DNA of 64,000 nucleotides, from positions 1,550,001-1,614,000 of the forward strand of contig OX596346.1 in the NCBI GenBank assembly GCA_951394405.1, given 5' to 3'. This document shows, piece by piece, positions 23,816-34,353 of the stretch; positions within the stretch are counted from its first letter, which is position 1; each line of letters begins with the position of its first letter. The notes under the pieces were generated by a model that ran no database searches, had not been told where the DNA came from, and was given only the letters and a program-made list of their open reading frames with translations. Made by a program: the position numbers and the translations under genes. This DNA is from Coprinellus micaceus (taxonomy: Eukaryota; Basidiomycota; Agaricomycetes; Agaricales; Psathyrellaceae).

Positions 23816-24592
23816 ATTTCAATCCTGCACGTCAAGATTTTGCTCAGAAAGATTATGATTTCACAATTTGAAATGGTGATTTGAAATTCAAGATTTCTGA
23901 TTTGATGGTTGAAAGGGTGATTTGAAATTTGGCATCTTTGATTTGATTCTGAAACAGTGATTTTGGCAACCCAAAGTGTGATTTCAGCAAGCCAATGTGT
24001 GATTTGGCAAGCCAACATGTGATTTCACCAAGCCAATATGTGATTTTGGTTACCAGATGTATGGTTTCAGTCATCTAATGTGTGATTTTGGCAATCTGAT
24101 CCATGATTTCAGCCATTCAATGTGTGATTTTGACAATCTGATATGTGATTTCAGTCATCCAATGCCTGATTTTGGCAAGCCAATGCATGATTTACATCAT
24201 CCCATGTGTGATTTCGGCATGCCAATGTGTGATTTTGGTGACCCAATGTTTGATTTTGCCAGCCAGATGCATGATTTGAAATGCTGAAGTTGTGATTTTG
24301 CTAGCTGAATGCATGATTTGGGATCCTGAATGAATTGATTTTGCTAACCAAGTGCATGATTTCACAAACCAAATATGTGATTTAGAATTCTACAGGCATG
24401 ATTTGGTATTCTGAATGGATGATTTTGCATACCAGATATGTGATTTAACCCTGATCTGGCAAGCCTGAGGCAGTGATTTAAATAATAACCACAATGATTT
24501 TCATTTTTGATTTAGCCAGTCTGAGGGTCTGATTTTGATATCAAAAAGGCTAAGCAACCTCCACTTTAAATCAGGTCACTTGCTTATAAAAT
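23816..24592 (-). repeat. Right arm of palindrome
   Basis: This is the inverted copy of 21829-22605. On the plus strand it shows TGATTT motifs at the same spacing. A transcript through both arms would fold into a 777-bp hairpin. Confidence 0.9.
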
Positions 24593-26839
24593 TGATTCTA
24601 CTAGCAGCAACCACTCCAAGCTGCGCGCGGTATCCGAGAAGAACGTGTACAAGAAAGGTTACGACGCGACGGGAGTTGTCGCAATTGCATGCGCCCGCCA
24701 TGGGTGTTTCGCGCCCGGATCCGTTGTAGACATGCAGAAGGGTGAGAGGTGAGTGGACTTTGCACCCGATAGACGAATTCGAGTCTCACCGGGGTACCTA
24801 TTCAGACAATTGAACGTTGACTATGCCTTTTGCCAAGCGATGAAAAACACGAAGGCCTTCAAGACACCGGGCGTCGTACTCGCTTACGACGTGAATTGCC
24901 AGTACTCCGTCAACTTTCGTAAGCGAGTTGACAACGCTCGGTATCTCAAGTGCGACCCAGACTTCCCTATTGACTTTGTCATTGGGTTGTTCCACGTTCA
25001 TGGCCACAAGGACGACTGCCTGTCACGCTTTGCCCCGACGTTCTTCCCTGGAGCAGGCGTTACCAGCGGTGAAATACTGGAGTCTCTCTGGAGTACTATG
25101 AATGGTGCGGCGGGGATAACAAGGAACATGCTACTATCCAACAGATCCGAGCTACTGGACGCCTGCATGGCTGACAGCAATTGGCGGAAGCTTCAAATGT
25201 TGGGTTCGTAGCCTTCTCGTGTAACGGCCGGTTCAAATAAATCTCAATATGTCTTAGGACCCTATCTCGTCAAACAATTAGAGCTGGCCCGGTCCGAAGT
25301 CAAAGAGGCAGCCAACGACTTCAAGGGGATCAATGAAAATACGTCTATCCAGCTACGCAAGCGATGGAAGGCTCAAATGAAGGAGGCAAATGAAGCCCGT
25401 CGATCGGATCCACATGCGATGGACGTGTACAATGTAGTCGTTCCCAAAGGCCAGTGGCCAACCTTCTTTCGTCTCATTTATCATTTTTTACTTACGGTGT
25501 GTCTAGTTGCTACCCAGGATATCGTCCAAGCCCAACTAATGGAGGAAGAGCGAAATGGGGTCGAGATCCGAGGGGTCGTCGAATGGCTTGCAGATGCCAT
25601 AAGGATCCAAGAGTCTCAGTTGAGTGCCTCAAGTCGGTTTATCCCTGAGATACACCCTCCCTAATTTGTTCGATTCTTCTCACTAGAATAAACCTGCGCT
25701 CTCTCATTGACGCTTCGAAAGATCCTTCATCCATGGTGACTATCGATCTGGGGAAGAAGTCGACAAATCTCGGCAAGGATATCACTGCCCTCAATAGGCA
25801 GGCTTCCGCCCTCTTCCCGGATGTAGACCTTGAACGTGAAGTGGGGTCGCAATGGGAGCACAATGGCGTGGAAATCTGCGTCTGCGAGGACGAGTGTTCT
25901 TGTGCCGAGCTTGCAGAACTTCCCTGGGGTCGCCGAGTCTCCGACATAAGCGCATACCCAGAACTCGTCCCCATCCCTCTCCCATCGAGCTTCAACGAAC
26001 TCCCCGACGGATGGAAACCCTACGCAAAGAAAGAGGAAAAGTTGCGGATCGCACAGGCCGAGGAAGCACTCGAAGCATTGCGTGGAGAGATCGCCCATAA
26101 GTCCTTCCTGTATCGGGACAACCGGACCTGGGCGACTGGAAAGCGAGGCCGCACACGATCGTATGCCGAGATCAATGAAATCGAAAGGAAGATGCGGGGC
26201 CATATCAAGCGATACAAGGCCGCGTTATGGGCGCTTCAGCGCCTTGGAAAAGCTCGGAAAATCACGCGCTTCAAAGACATCACGAGGGCCGATACCAAGG
26301 CGGTGACGGCCATCTTCGATCCAAACAAAAGGGGCGAGAGGAACGAGGGATTGTCCTGGATTTGGCATGTCGTGGTTGAAGGGAAGAAAGACAAGAAGGG
26401 CTATGCTCGGGAACGTAAGCCACACCTCATAATCGCCGATACGAAGACCCTGCTGACGGAGGCACTCGGACAGTTTATCGCGTGAACTGGATTAGGGCAA
26501 GATCTCGTCGCGATAGATGGGCAGAAGAGGTACGCTACGTCAAGGCCGAGATGCAGTGGTACATCCGGTATATGGACCATTTCGAGAAGCGTGCTAGGAA
26601 ATGGGCGAAGCTTGACTTGGGCGATGGATATTCGTCGTATGCGAACAAGCAGGCGGATATGTGGAGACGTCTCGGGCAGGAAAGCAGGAACCTGTTTGGC
26701 GGTCATACACCACTTCCAGATCTGGGCGAGGATAGTAAGGCGGCAGACGACGATCCAATCGAATAAGTACGTAGACTTCGAGGTACAAGAATTAACTGTT
26801 GCGTCCGATCATCACACTTTCCCTCCATCGATAACTTCC

Positions 26840-27669
26840 ATGGCGTCGACCCTCCTGACGTCTCATCTCCTCCAAGCGACCAGGTCACTGGATACTCTGA
26901 CCTGGCAAACGGTTGTGAACCTCCTGGGGAGTAGATGCCGGGCCATTGCGACCGCTTTCGCAGTCCAGTCAATGTCCATGGACCAGGACGCGCGAATCGC
27001 ATTCGCCGCTGTGGCCAAATTCGAGGTGGTGAGCTACGTAGCATACTGGGTACGGATTGCATGACTGAGCCAAGATACCATCATCCTTCCTAGACGAGTG
27101 CGAACATACTCCTGGGTCTCGGGGCCTGTCTGCACCCCACAGGCATCCATCCTCCCGCCGCTCTCAAGATCCTGAGCAAGATTATGTTATACGAAGAGTT
27201 GGAAGACTTCAAGGCTCTTCAGCTCTTGCTAGAGGACACGCGCGATCCAGACGACGCGCTCCTGTACCGGTATGAAGGGAACTGGTGGTCGCCATTCGAT
27301 CATCGTTTGACCCTCGAGGATCACAACCTACGTCCCGAGGATCTACTCGTGTACTGGGAACTACAAAAGAAAACCTTACCTCACGCCCGACAGCCACTCC
27401 ACCCAACCATTATATTGAATACCGGGCTCATGGCCGACACAGAGCTCAAGCTCGCCTGGAACATCAGCAAGGACGCTCTGGATATGTTGGACGAGGAAAT
27501 AGCTGACTCTCTTGTCCACTTAGGGGATATCACGATGGACATTACAAGGCAGCATGAATTACTGGCTGATATGGAGGCGTTACTTGAGAACCGGTTAGAG
27601 GAGGAAGGTTCCAAGGAAATCATGGACGTGATAGGGGCACGCAAAGGGACCGATGAGTCAAACGCGTGA
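26840..27669 (+). CDS. Hypothetical helical protein, first of a tandem pair
   Basis: Two exons (about 26840-27028 and 27094-27669) joined by a 65-bp GT-AG intron give about 254 residues. The protein is helix-rich. It shares order and local similarity with the next gene: TWQTVVNLLGSR versus TWKSLVTYLGSR near the start, an intron at the same place, and a C-terminal coiled-coil segment. It begins 74 bp after the KDZ stop codon on the same strand. I do not recognise a domain. Confidence 0.65.
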
Positions 27670-27787
27670 CGGGAGCTCACTGGAAGCGCTGCTTGTTACA
27701 AATGTTCCGTACATAAACGAAGACCTTAACAAATTCAACACATCATCTCACTCTAACTCCCCTTCGCAACTCGGCCTTCGTGCACGA

Positions 27788-28459
27788 ATGTCTCTTGATG
27801 GGTCTCGGGAGACATGGAAATCCCTCGTCACCTATCTCGGGTCTCGGCGAGAGGCCTTTCTACGGCACCTGTACGATAATCGGAAGACAATTCCGTTCGA
27901 TAGACGATATGTCGTCCTCTTCAAGGCAGAACTGGTGAGTGGAGAGCGCGTCTTGGAACCACATGCTGAAGGAATTCAGGCGGCATCGGTCGCCTGTTAC
28001 GGGTTTCAAGCGTGCAAGTTAGACCCAGAATCCCAAATCATTGACGTTGCATTGAATGCCATTCTCCACCGGCTTCCTGCCTACCTCGGATCGGATGAGG
28101 ACTTGTGGGATGCAATTAAATTTGGCGTTTTAAGATATCGGGTAGATGGAGACTACCCTAGGGGACCTCTCCCCAATGTCGTGAAATGGTGGGAGGCCCT
28201 CGATTCGCCTCCTACCTTGGATTCGGTCCTACGAGACTGGCGGGAGGACTTGCTCAACATCCAGTTGAACGTTGAGACGTTGGAGCCCAACACCATGGAC
28301 GGGATAAACAAGTGGGGGCTGCAATCCACTCACCTCTTGAACAAGGAGATTATTCATACGGAAACGGAAATTGCGAAGACGGTGGATAGAATTGAGCGTG
28401 TTCTATGTCTGGTGAAGGCGTTTGAAGATCTGGGAGCTATTCAGTATCCTACCGCATAG
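27788..28459 (+). CDS. Hypothetical helical protein, second of a tandem pair
   Basis: I chose ATG 27788 (MSLDGSRETW) because it aligns with the start of the preceding paralogue; an earlier in-frame ATG at 27653 would overlap that gene by 17 bp. The frame is open to 28459. An in-frame 45-bp intron (27935-27979, GTGAGT...TTCAG) is likely because the paralogue has an intron at the same point. The C-terminal part (NKEIIHTETEIAKTVDRIER) looks like a coiled coil. The function is unknown. It is convergent with TET/JBP gene A only 32 bp away. Confidence 0.6.
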   Translation: MSLDGSRETWKSLVTYLGSRREAFLRHLYDNRKTIPFDRRYVVLFKAELVSGERVLEPHAEGIQAASVACYGFQACKLDPESQIIDVALNAILHRLPAYLGSDEDLWDAIKFGVLRYRVDGDYPRGPLPNVVKWWEALDSPPTLDSVLRDWREDLLNIQLNVETLEPNTMDGINKWGLQSTHLLNKEIIHTETEIAKTVDRIERVLCLVKAFEDLGAIQYPTA

Positions 28460-28491
28460 CTATCTATCTATCCATCGCCGGTGTTCACGTC

Positions 28492-30586
28492 CTACTCCCA
28501 AATGTCACCTTTGTATGCCACATCGACCGCCTTCAAACCGAACATCTCCCAAAACAAATGCTTTGATGGGGGTGCGTGCTCCTTGTACTCATCCCCAAGG
28601 GCCCCGTATCCAACATTGGGTCGGATGAAACTTGCGATGCAAATTCGCTCTCCGTCGGTATGGCTGGCTCCATGCTCGAACACACCTCCTGGTAAAGCAA
28701 ACGCTGTCCCTGAATTGTACAGAAAACGACTGCGCAAAAGAGGGACTTCGAATCGGCCTTGCTTGTATCGGCCGAACACTGACAGTATGTCCATGAGCTT
28801 CTTCCCTCCCTTCAAATCGCGGTGCAACGGTGTTTCCCGATTTGCGATGAGGGCAAACCCAGAGAATGGGAGTGGTTACTGCTGAAATAATGATTAAAAT
28901 GCGGCTTAGTCGCTGGAATGGTGTGTTAAATGCCGCGGCTTTTAATGATTGTGAAAAGTCAAATCGCCGCAATCATAACTATTTAATTATAATCAAAACA
29001 AAAAGTAATTGTCAACAGATTTCAATCATAACTCAGGTGTCTGTGATCATAAACCTAACACAATGAAATCATAACCAATCATTCTAGCACCAAGCCAAAA
29101 TCATTATGTTTCATCATAACTTTACTGCGAGTAATCATTAAGCTAACAGACAAAATCATTAATTCAATATATTAATATCATTACTTAAAGAGGACTTTGA
29201 AGTTTTTTCAAAGTCTCTTCCATCCTTTGGGGTATATGTGGTGGTGTTCTATCACCTCTAAGGCAGCAAACTCTATTTTAGTATATGCTAAGCTGAGAGG
29301 AAAGAATGACAATAGAGTTGCCACCAATGTTCCATAAATGGGCGATAGCAAGGTCACGTGATTCTCCCATCAATCGATCAATTAGGAACCAAATGATTAT
29401 ATTTGAATAGTTATGATTGCGTCTAGACGATATGATGATTTTGTCACTCAGAACAGAATGATTTTGTTATATTAGGTTATGATTTCGTCTTTGGCTGACG
29501 AAATGACATCGACTGGAATGATTATTTTACACCCAACGAAACCCGCGGCATTTAACACCCCGTTCCAGCGACTAAGCCGCATTTTAATCATTAATTTCTG
29601 TCAGTAACTAGTGAGAATGGTGTCGTCCAATGGTGGAATGTTTCCATCATGAGGGGTCGGTCCTTGCAGGGTATCCTTCCCAAGGCTATCGCATCGAGGA
29701 CTTGTAGTTGAGTGTTGAAGAGGGTAGGGTGAACGAGGGCCAGCAGGGCACCAATGATGGCGTTGCTCTCAAACTGGCTCTCGAGAAAAGCGATGCCACC
29801 AGCTTCCGGTGCTCTTAGGTTAACGGATGGGGCTGGGGCTGAGTTCCTGTGCTAATATTAAATGTGTTAGGCTTGTGCTAACCAGAAGGCTTTGTCTGGC
29901 TTACGTCGAATGCTTGATTGTACCAGCAAATGCTGATGTTTCCGTGGCCTGGTCTAATGCTGCACCTCGAAGGGTCGGTGAATGTCGACCGATCATAGCG
30001 CCAGCTCGTACCCGAAGATGAACCCTCCAGCAAGGTCTCATCTAGCTGTGAAAGTTGACGAGTAGCTTCAAACACACTCGCCTGAAAGTTTGGGTCAGCG
30101 TTTTTGCAAAGGTGAACCCACGTAATAACGCTTACGCGCATGCTCGCACTAAACGCGGCCGGGATGTACCATGCAATGACTCGGCCGGACTTGTCGAGGA
30201 ACACGGTAGGCTTGACTACGAGAGGCAGATCGCCTAACTCCCCCTTTCTATTGACCCCAGGTCCCCCAAACTTCTTTCGCAGTGTCTGGTCCTTGTTCCC
30301 CCCTTTCTTCGTAGCGACATCCAATACTTCATCGAATGTGTAGGGCATATATACTGGGCAACGCTTAGGACTCATCGTCATTTTTTGACAAGGAGCACTG
30401 ACCAGGGTTGTTCCATGCGGCCAGAAACTGGTCGACTAGCCGATGGACGTCACATGCGCCGCCCTTTGACATGGCCCCGGGAACCTCTGCACGTTCCAGC
30501 ATCCCAGTCTTTTCCTTGACGAGGTCTTGGGCAAAGATCCCATAGAGGCGACAAATTTGGAGGCCTCTAGGTATCGTTTCATCCAT
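28492..30586 (-). pseudogene. TET/JBP dioxygenase gene A, split by element B
   Basis: TET/JBP enzymes are 2-oxoglutarate/Fe(II) dioxygenases that oxidise methylated or related pyrimidines in DNA; fungal copies accompany KDZ transposons. Exon pieces read MDETIPRGLQICRLYG (start chosen at 30586 by comparison with gene B), KPTVFLDKSGRVIAWYIP, and a C-terminal catalytic core NRETPLHRDLKGG...FALPGGVFEHGASHTDGER. The Fe-binding HxD (HRD), the distal His and the 2OG-binding Arg are all present. Element B (28870-29612) interrupts the exon inside TTPFS; removing it and one CCATTCTC duplication restores the frame. Exon 1 to exon 2 uses an unusually short intron, so that junction is uncertain. Confidence 0.8.
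28870..29612. mobile_element. Non-autonomous element B, same family as element A
   Basis: The 743-bp insert is flanked by GAGAATGG (28862-28869 and 29613-29620). The left end is GAGTGGTTACTGCTG and the right end is CAGTAACTAGT, i.e. the termini of element A in reverse orientation. The inverted repeats extend inward through AATGATTAAAATGCGGC and the following 30 bp with few mismatches. AATCAT motifs point one way in the left half and the other way in the right half. No coding frame is present. Confidence 0.85.
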
Positions 30587-30999
30587 GGTAGGAGATGTGG
30601 GGGGTAAGTTTACGCGAACACCGGAATGTGCGCCCTTTCCTTTCCCTTCGCCCGGGTCGCTCATAGGTCGCCCTTCCGGTGCTCGGCCTTGATCACGATG
30701 GTTGTTCACATGACGATCATTACTACGTCCCTTTGCCCATATGTCAACTTGGTATCGAGTTGTTGGGATCCATGCTCTCGTCACTGGTGGACGGCCGGAG
30801 ACAATAAGCGCCTTCGTTTTTTTTGGCGCTCAGTTAAGTCGGATCAATCTGGGAAGCGCCCACTACAGCACCCGCCTGTGCCTTCCTAAATAAGGATCCT
30901 TTCTACTCCCCAGGGAGTCAGAGCGAAATCAGCATTCTCCCACCCTCGCCCCGCGTCACACCCTTTCCTTCACCAGACCATTTCGTCGAATCGATTGGG

Positions 31000-31491
31000 A
31001 TGTCGAATATCGCCCGCCAGAACCTCACATCCCTTGCCGAAGCTCTAGACGACCAGATCAACCTAAGCATCAACCTAGCGTTGGTCAACACGTTGATAAA
31101 GGCCAGCATCGAACCACGCACAGGCAACCAAAGCGGTGAAGAGATCCCCTGCCAGGACAGCGAAGCCGCGAACGATCCTTCCACCGGAGAACTGACCGGT
31201 ATCGAGGGCGCGAGCATCGACGGCATCACCCTACTCCGCGTTTTAGAGGTCGTGGGGGAGATATTGAAAGAACAAGGCTCGGAGATCGCTGAGGTGAAGG
31301 CCGAATCCCGCACTCTTCGACAGGCCGCCAAGTCGTTTGGCGAGACGCTCGCCGAACTCCACGAGAACCTTCGAATCCTCAAGGAGGATTACGGGAAGCT
31401 GCTAAAGTGCCTCAAAAAGAGTGAGGATCTTTTGTCGAAGCAGCAGCGTCTCCTCACGGCGTGTACTTGTCGCCCAAAGTCTGTCAACTAA
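31000..31491 (+). CDS. Small coiled-coil protein
   Basis: A single exon of 163 residues starts at ATG 31000. The second half (about residues 80-150) is a continuous charged amphipathic helix with regular Leu/Ile/Val, such as LRILKEDYGKLLKCLKKSED. The tail has a CTC motif. It is divergent from TET/JBP gene A with about 410 bp between starts. The function is unknown; it may pair with other coiled-coil cargo proteins. Confidence 0.6.
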   Translation: MSNIARQNLTSLAEALDDQINLSINLALVNTLIKASIEPRTGNQSGEEIPCQDSEAANDPSTGELTGIEGASIDGITLLRVLEVVGEILKEQGSEIAEVKAESRTLRQAAKSFGETLAELHENLRILKEDYGKLLKCLKKSEDLLSKQQRLLTACTCRPKSVN

Positions 31492-32011
31492 TTCGAAGTA
31501 TGTCGTTATCAATTTGCTCGCTCCTCTTGCCTTGGCCTTGGAACTGACCTTCCCTCCTTCGATAGGTCGTGTTGGAAGTAGCTAGAGATTTGATCAATGT
31601 ATTATCTTGACTTGATCGTCCAATGGATTTGGAATCGTGAATGTCGATTCCTGAGTAGGTTGAATGCGAAGGTCGTCCGAGTGAGAGCCGCCGACGAGAC
31701 GTCGTCAGAATTGGACTTCAATCTATCAAGATGCTTGGTAGTAATCCTATATTTCTTGCGAACGGCCGTTAGAATGTCGGATACTCATTGACAGCCTTGA
31801 GAATGGCCGACAGTGAGAAGGCGTCACAAACATGACAAGAACCCACATCTGAGCCTCTTTATTGGAACTCACAATTTATCCGCAGTCTCATGTCATTTAC
31901 GTTGACGCTATGTTCGCATGGCATACACGAAGACTTGCTAATATATTGGATGATGTGCACTTGCGATGTCTACAACGATGAGAGGTATGGGAGATTAAGT
32001 TACATCGCTCG
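31492..32011. other. Intergenic
   Basis: This is the space between the convergent 3' ends of the small coiled-coil gene and TET/JBP gene B. No further gene or repeat is seen. Confidence 0.4.
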
Positions 32012-33326
32012 CTAACCCCGCTGACCCACCCAATCGGCGAACCCCTTGGAGTAGCCTACACCAAAGCCAGATGCCGTCAGGTCTTCCACTGAAGGAGGTC
32101 CCGGCTGCCTCTGTCCCTGCATGTGCTCTCGAAGGCTCGACGGCCGGACATTGAAGACTAGCCCGATCCTCTCGCCATCTGTCCGACTCGCTCCATGTTG
32201 GAGAAGCCCTCCCGGAAGCAGCAGACCGGTCCCCGGGTTGTATGCGAACCTCGCACCTAAGGCAGGAACTTCGAACCGGCCTTGTCGATACGGTCCCAAG
32301 GCGACGAAGAGGTCGTAGAGAGCGTGCCTGTGGGTGGACCGGTGTCGATGTGACGGAGTTTCCCTGTTGCAAATGATATTGCAACCAGAGAATGGGGTCG
32401 CCCAGACATCAAAGAACTGCTCAAGGAGCGTTGTATGGGGACTTCCTTGCCTTCGGCCGAACATACTCGCCAGGAATTCGACTTGGTACTCGAACAGGTC
32501 AGGATGCGTAATGGCCAGAATGGCCCCCACCAATGCCATGGACTCCATCTGCGATTCAAGGTACTCCATAGCCCCGCCTTGGGGATCCCGCAAGGAGCTG
32601 GATATGGTGCATGCTGAGCCCTGCTGCTGTGAATATCGGATATATGGTTAGCCATTGTATGGGGGTCGCACGATGAATGATGACGCTGGCTCACCTGGAT
32701 TTCGATTGTTGCCTCGCCGGGCCAAACTGTGCAAACCTCAGGGTTCGCATAGGTGCTCACTTCAAATTTCCAAGGCTTGGATGTACCTCCTCCGCTGATT
32801 ATCGACTTGGGCCTCGTCGAAAGTTCCCTCAGAGCCCGGAACATTTGCTCCTTGGGTAAGACCGTCAGATGTTGGATCATGGGGATGACCTCGCCAGGGC
32901 TGAACTTACTCTTCGTCGCTTTGTCAAAAGGTCAGGGATGTACCATCCGATGACCAGACCCCGTTTATCCACAAAGACAATGGGTTTCGTCACCAGACCA
33001 AGGCCGTTAGCCACACCGCCCTTGGGCGGTGCTCGATTCAAATCCCACTCGGTGTCAGCAAGGAGTACCTCGACCGACAGATCTACGACGACTACTCTTC
33101 GGTTAAGACTCACAACCAATGGGATGCATAGAGAAAGCTTACCTCGATTAGCCCATGCTTCGAAAACCCTGCCAACCAGCTTTTCCAAATCGACGAGAGC
33201 TCCGGGCGAGATTGCTTCGTGAATAGCCATAGGCGCTTGTCCTTTCCTTTCCCTGACTAATTGTTGCGCATGCCGCCCGTAGATCCGACAGAGACGTAGA
33301 CCGACAGGCTCGTCGTTGCTGCTCAT
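32012..33326 (-). CDS. TET/JBP dioxygenase gene B with altered HxD motif
   Basis: Four exons (33326-33143, 33082-32910, 32850-32695, 32626-32012) join in phase to 375 residues. It is homologous to gene A throughout: MSSNDEPVGLRLCRIYG, KPIVFVDKRGLVIGWYIP and FEVPALGARFAYNPGTG. The distal Fe ligand (LLQHGAS, about His315) and the 2OG Arg (GER, about Arg324) are kept. However, the HxD motif near residue 264 reads HRH (codons CAC CGA CAC) instead of HRD, so the aspartate ligand is lost. The frame is otherwise open, and splice sites are good. I infer a probably catalytically weak or dead paralogue, or a base error; it might still bind DNA. Confidence 0.8.
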
Positions 33327-33642
33327 ACCGGATGTGAGCCTGTAACAAAAAAAATGCGTCGAGTAACCTTGGTGGGATTGATCAAAGCGTGCTCCTGGGC
33401 GCGGACTTTGAATACTTCAATTGGCGCTTAATTAATTTTTCTCGTCGTATTGGGACGCTCAAAGTTTTATCACCGAATCCTTGTCATCATATATCGGACC
33501 AACTGAGCACAGAAGCCCTCTCCTCCATCTACTGTATGTGTATCTGCCGAGTTTCCCCTATCCCAGCGTAACTAGGAGGGTACGTCAGTTCGATGACATC
33601 TAAGGCCAGTGTAAACGAGCATGACTCACCGTTCCTCCGCCC

Positions 33643-34248
33643 TCAAATCCCCAATCCGTCAAATGTGCCTCGCCACTCGGACGTCTCACCATCGCTGTCC
33701 TCCCACTCCGAGTACTCCGCATCGCTAGATGGAACTTTATCGGCCTTCATAAGTTCTTGTCGCTTGGTGGCTCGGGCCTGCAACCATTGGGTGAGTTCCT
33801 TGCGTTCCTTCGCCTGCGTGACCGCGAGTTTATCCCGAGTCGCGCTGAACATTGCAGTCACGGCCGCGACCCATTGTGCTGGGTCACTGTCGATGGCCTC
33901 GGTAGTGGATATCTCCTCGAACATCTTGACAAGTTCGTCCACCGTCCCACTCAGGCCCCCAAACTTCTGGACCATAAGGTTGTACTGTTCCTCGTGGTCC
34001 TTGAGCGCGTCCTGGGCGACTTCGGCCGTGCGCTTCAAACGCATATTGTGGTTAACAAGGCCAGTCTTTACTAGCTCAAGTCTGGCCACGGTTAACTGGA
34101 GGGCTCGTATCGTTGCAGACTGAGATTGTATAATGTTCAGGTGCTCGCACCCAGGACCCAAGTCTTCAGGACCTTTGTTCGTGGGCGAATGACTGCTGTC
34201 GGACGATAGGGAGGATAAGCTGCTCTCGGACGCGGGGCTGGTAGGCAT
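33643..34248 (-). CDS. Coiled-coil cargo protein, family member 1
   Basis: I chose ATG 34248 (MPTSPASESS), as upstream in-frame codons have no ATG; this gives 201 residues in a single exon. A Ser-rich start is followed by a motif with Cys and Leu (CEHLNIIQSQSATIRALQ), a long helix, and the block KERKELTQWLQARATKRQEL, then an acidic tail. Three further genes in 35162-37996 share the same plan. The function is unknown. Confidence 0.6.
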   Translation of the reverse strand: MPTSPASESSLSSLSSDSSHSPTNKGPEDLGPGCEHLNIIQSQSATIRALQLTVARLELVKTGLVNHNMRLKRTAEVAQDALKDHEEQYNLMVQKFGGLSGTVDELVKMFEEISTTEAIDSDPAQWVAAVTAMFSATRDKLAVTQAKERKELTQWLQARATKRQELMKADKVPSSDAEYSEWEDSDGETSEWRGTFDGLGI

Positions 34249-34353
34249 AGGGATGTCGCTGGCTGCTTCGCTGGAAGGCCTTGGTATGGATGGCACCTTC
34301 GACGGCGCCTTACGATTTTATGGAGTTCGGATGGCTCTCGTTTGGGCGATGGA

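Larger units (their letters stand above)
21804..24616. mobile_element. Palindromic non-autonomous DNA element (element A)
   Basis: The 2813-bp insert is flanked by 8-bp duplications CAAGCTGC (21796-21803 and 24617-24624). The ends read ACTAGTTACTGC on the left and GCAGCAACCACTC on the right. It is mostly two 777-bp arms in perfect-looking inverted orientation around a 1.2-kb spacer. No transposase is visible. The arms are built from AAATCA motifs about 21 bp apart. Its termini match those of element B at 28870. Confidence 0.85.
19996..26766 (+). pseudogene. CxC2-KDZ transposase, split by a palindromic insertion
   Basis: Nine exons are recognisable: 19996-20370, 20430-21110, 21159-21343, 21409-21571, 21782-21803 plus 24625-24748 (one exon split by the insertion), 24806-25203, 25258-25618, 25687-26414 and 26474-26766. 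Without 21804-24616 and one copy of its 8-bp duplication the phases agree throughout, giving 1109 residues. A CxC2 cysteine cluster (about residues 157-190) starts CTMCTIGNADWKC. It is followed by the family block LFCPACPIPGVNLP, by the RNase H-fold catalytic region with YDVNCQY (Asp about 545), FHVHGHKDDC and SGEILESLWS (Glu about 606/609), and by a helical C-terminus with VNWIRARSRRDRW. KDZ transposases move large DNA transposons in fungi. The present copy cannot make the full protein unless the 2.8-kb insert is spliced out. Intron 4 (210 bp) is unusually long. Confidence 0.9.

Noticed and set aside
21804..24616. Assigning elements A and B to the hAT superfamily on the basis of 8-bp duplications
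   Set aside because: The ends do not start with the usual hAT CAGTG/TAGGG type sequence and the duplications do not fit the hAT pattern; KDZ-type elements can also make 8-bp duplications.
24749..24805. Frame 24753-25211 as an independent gene
   Set aside because: Its first part is an intron of the KDZ gene; the coding part is an internal exon.
27653..27787. Start at 27653 for the second tandem gene, overlapping the first by 17 bp
   Set aside because: ATG 27788 aligns with the start of the paralogue and removes an overlap unusual for fungal genes.
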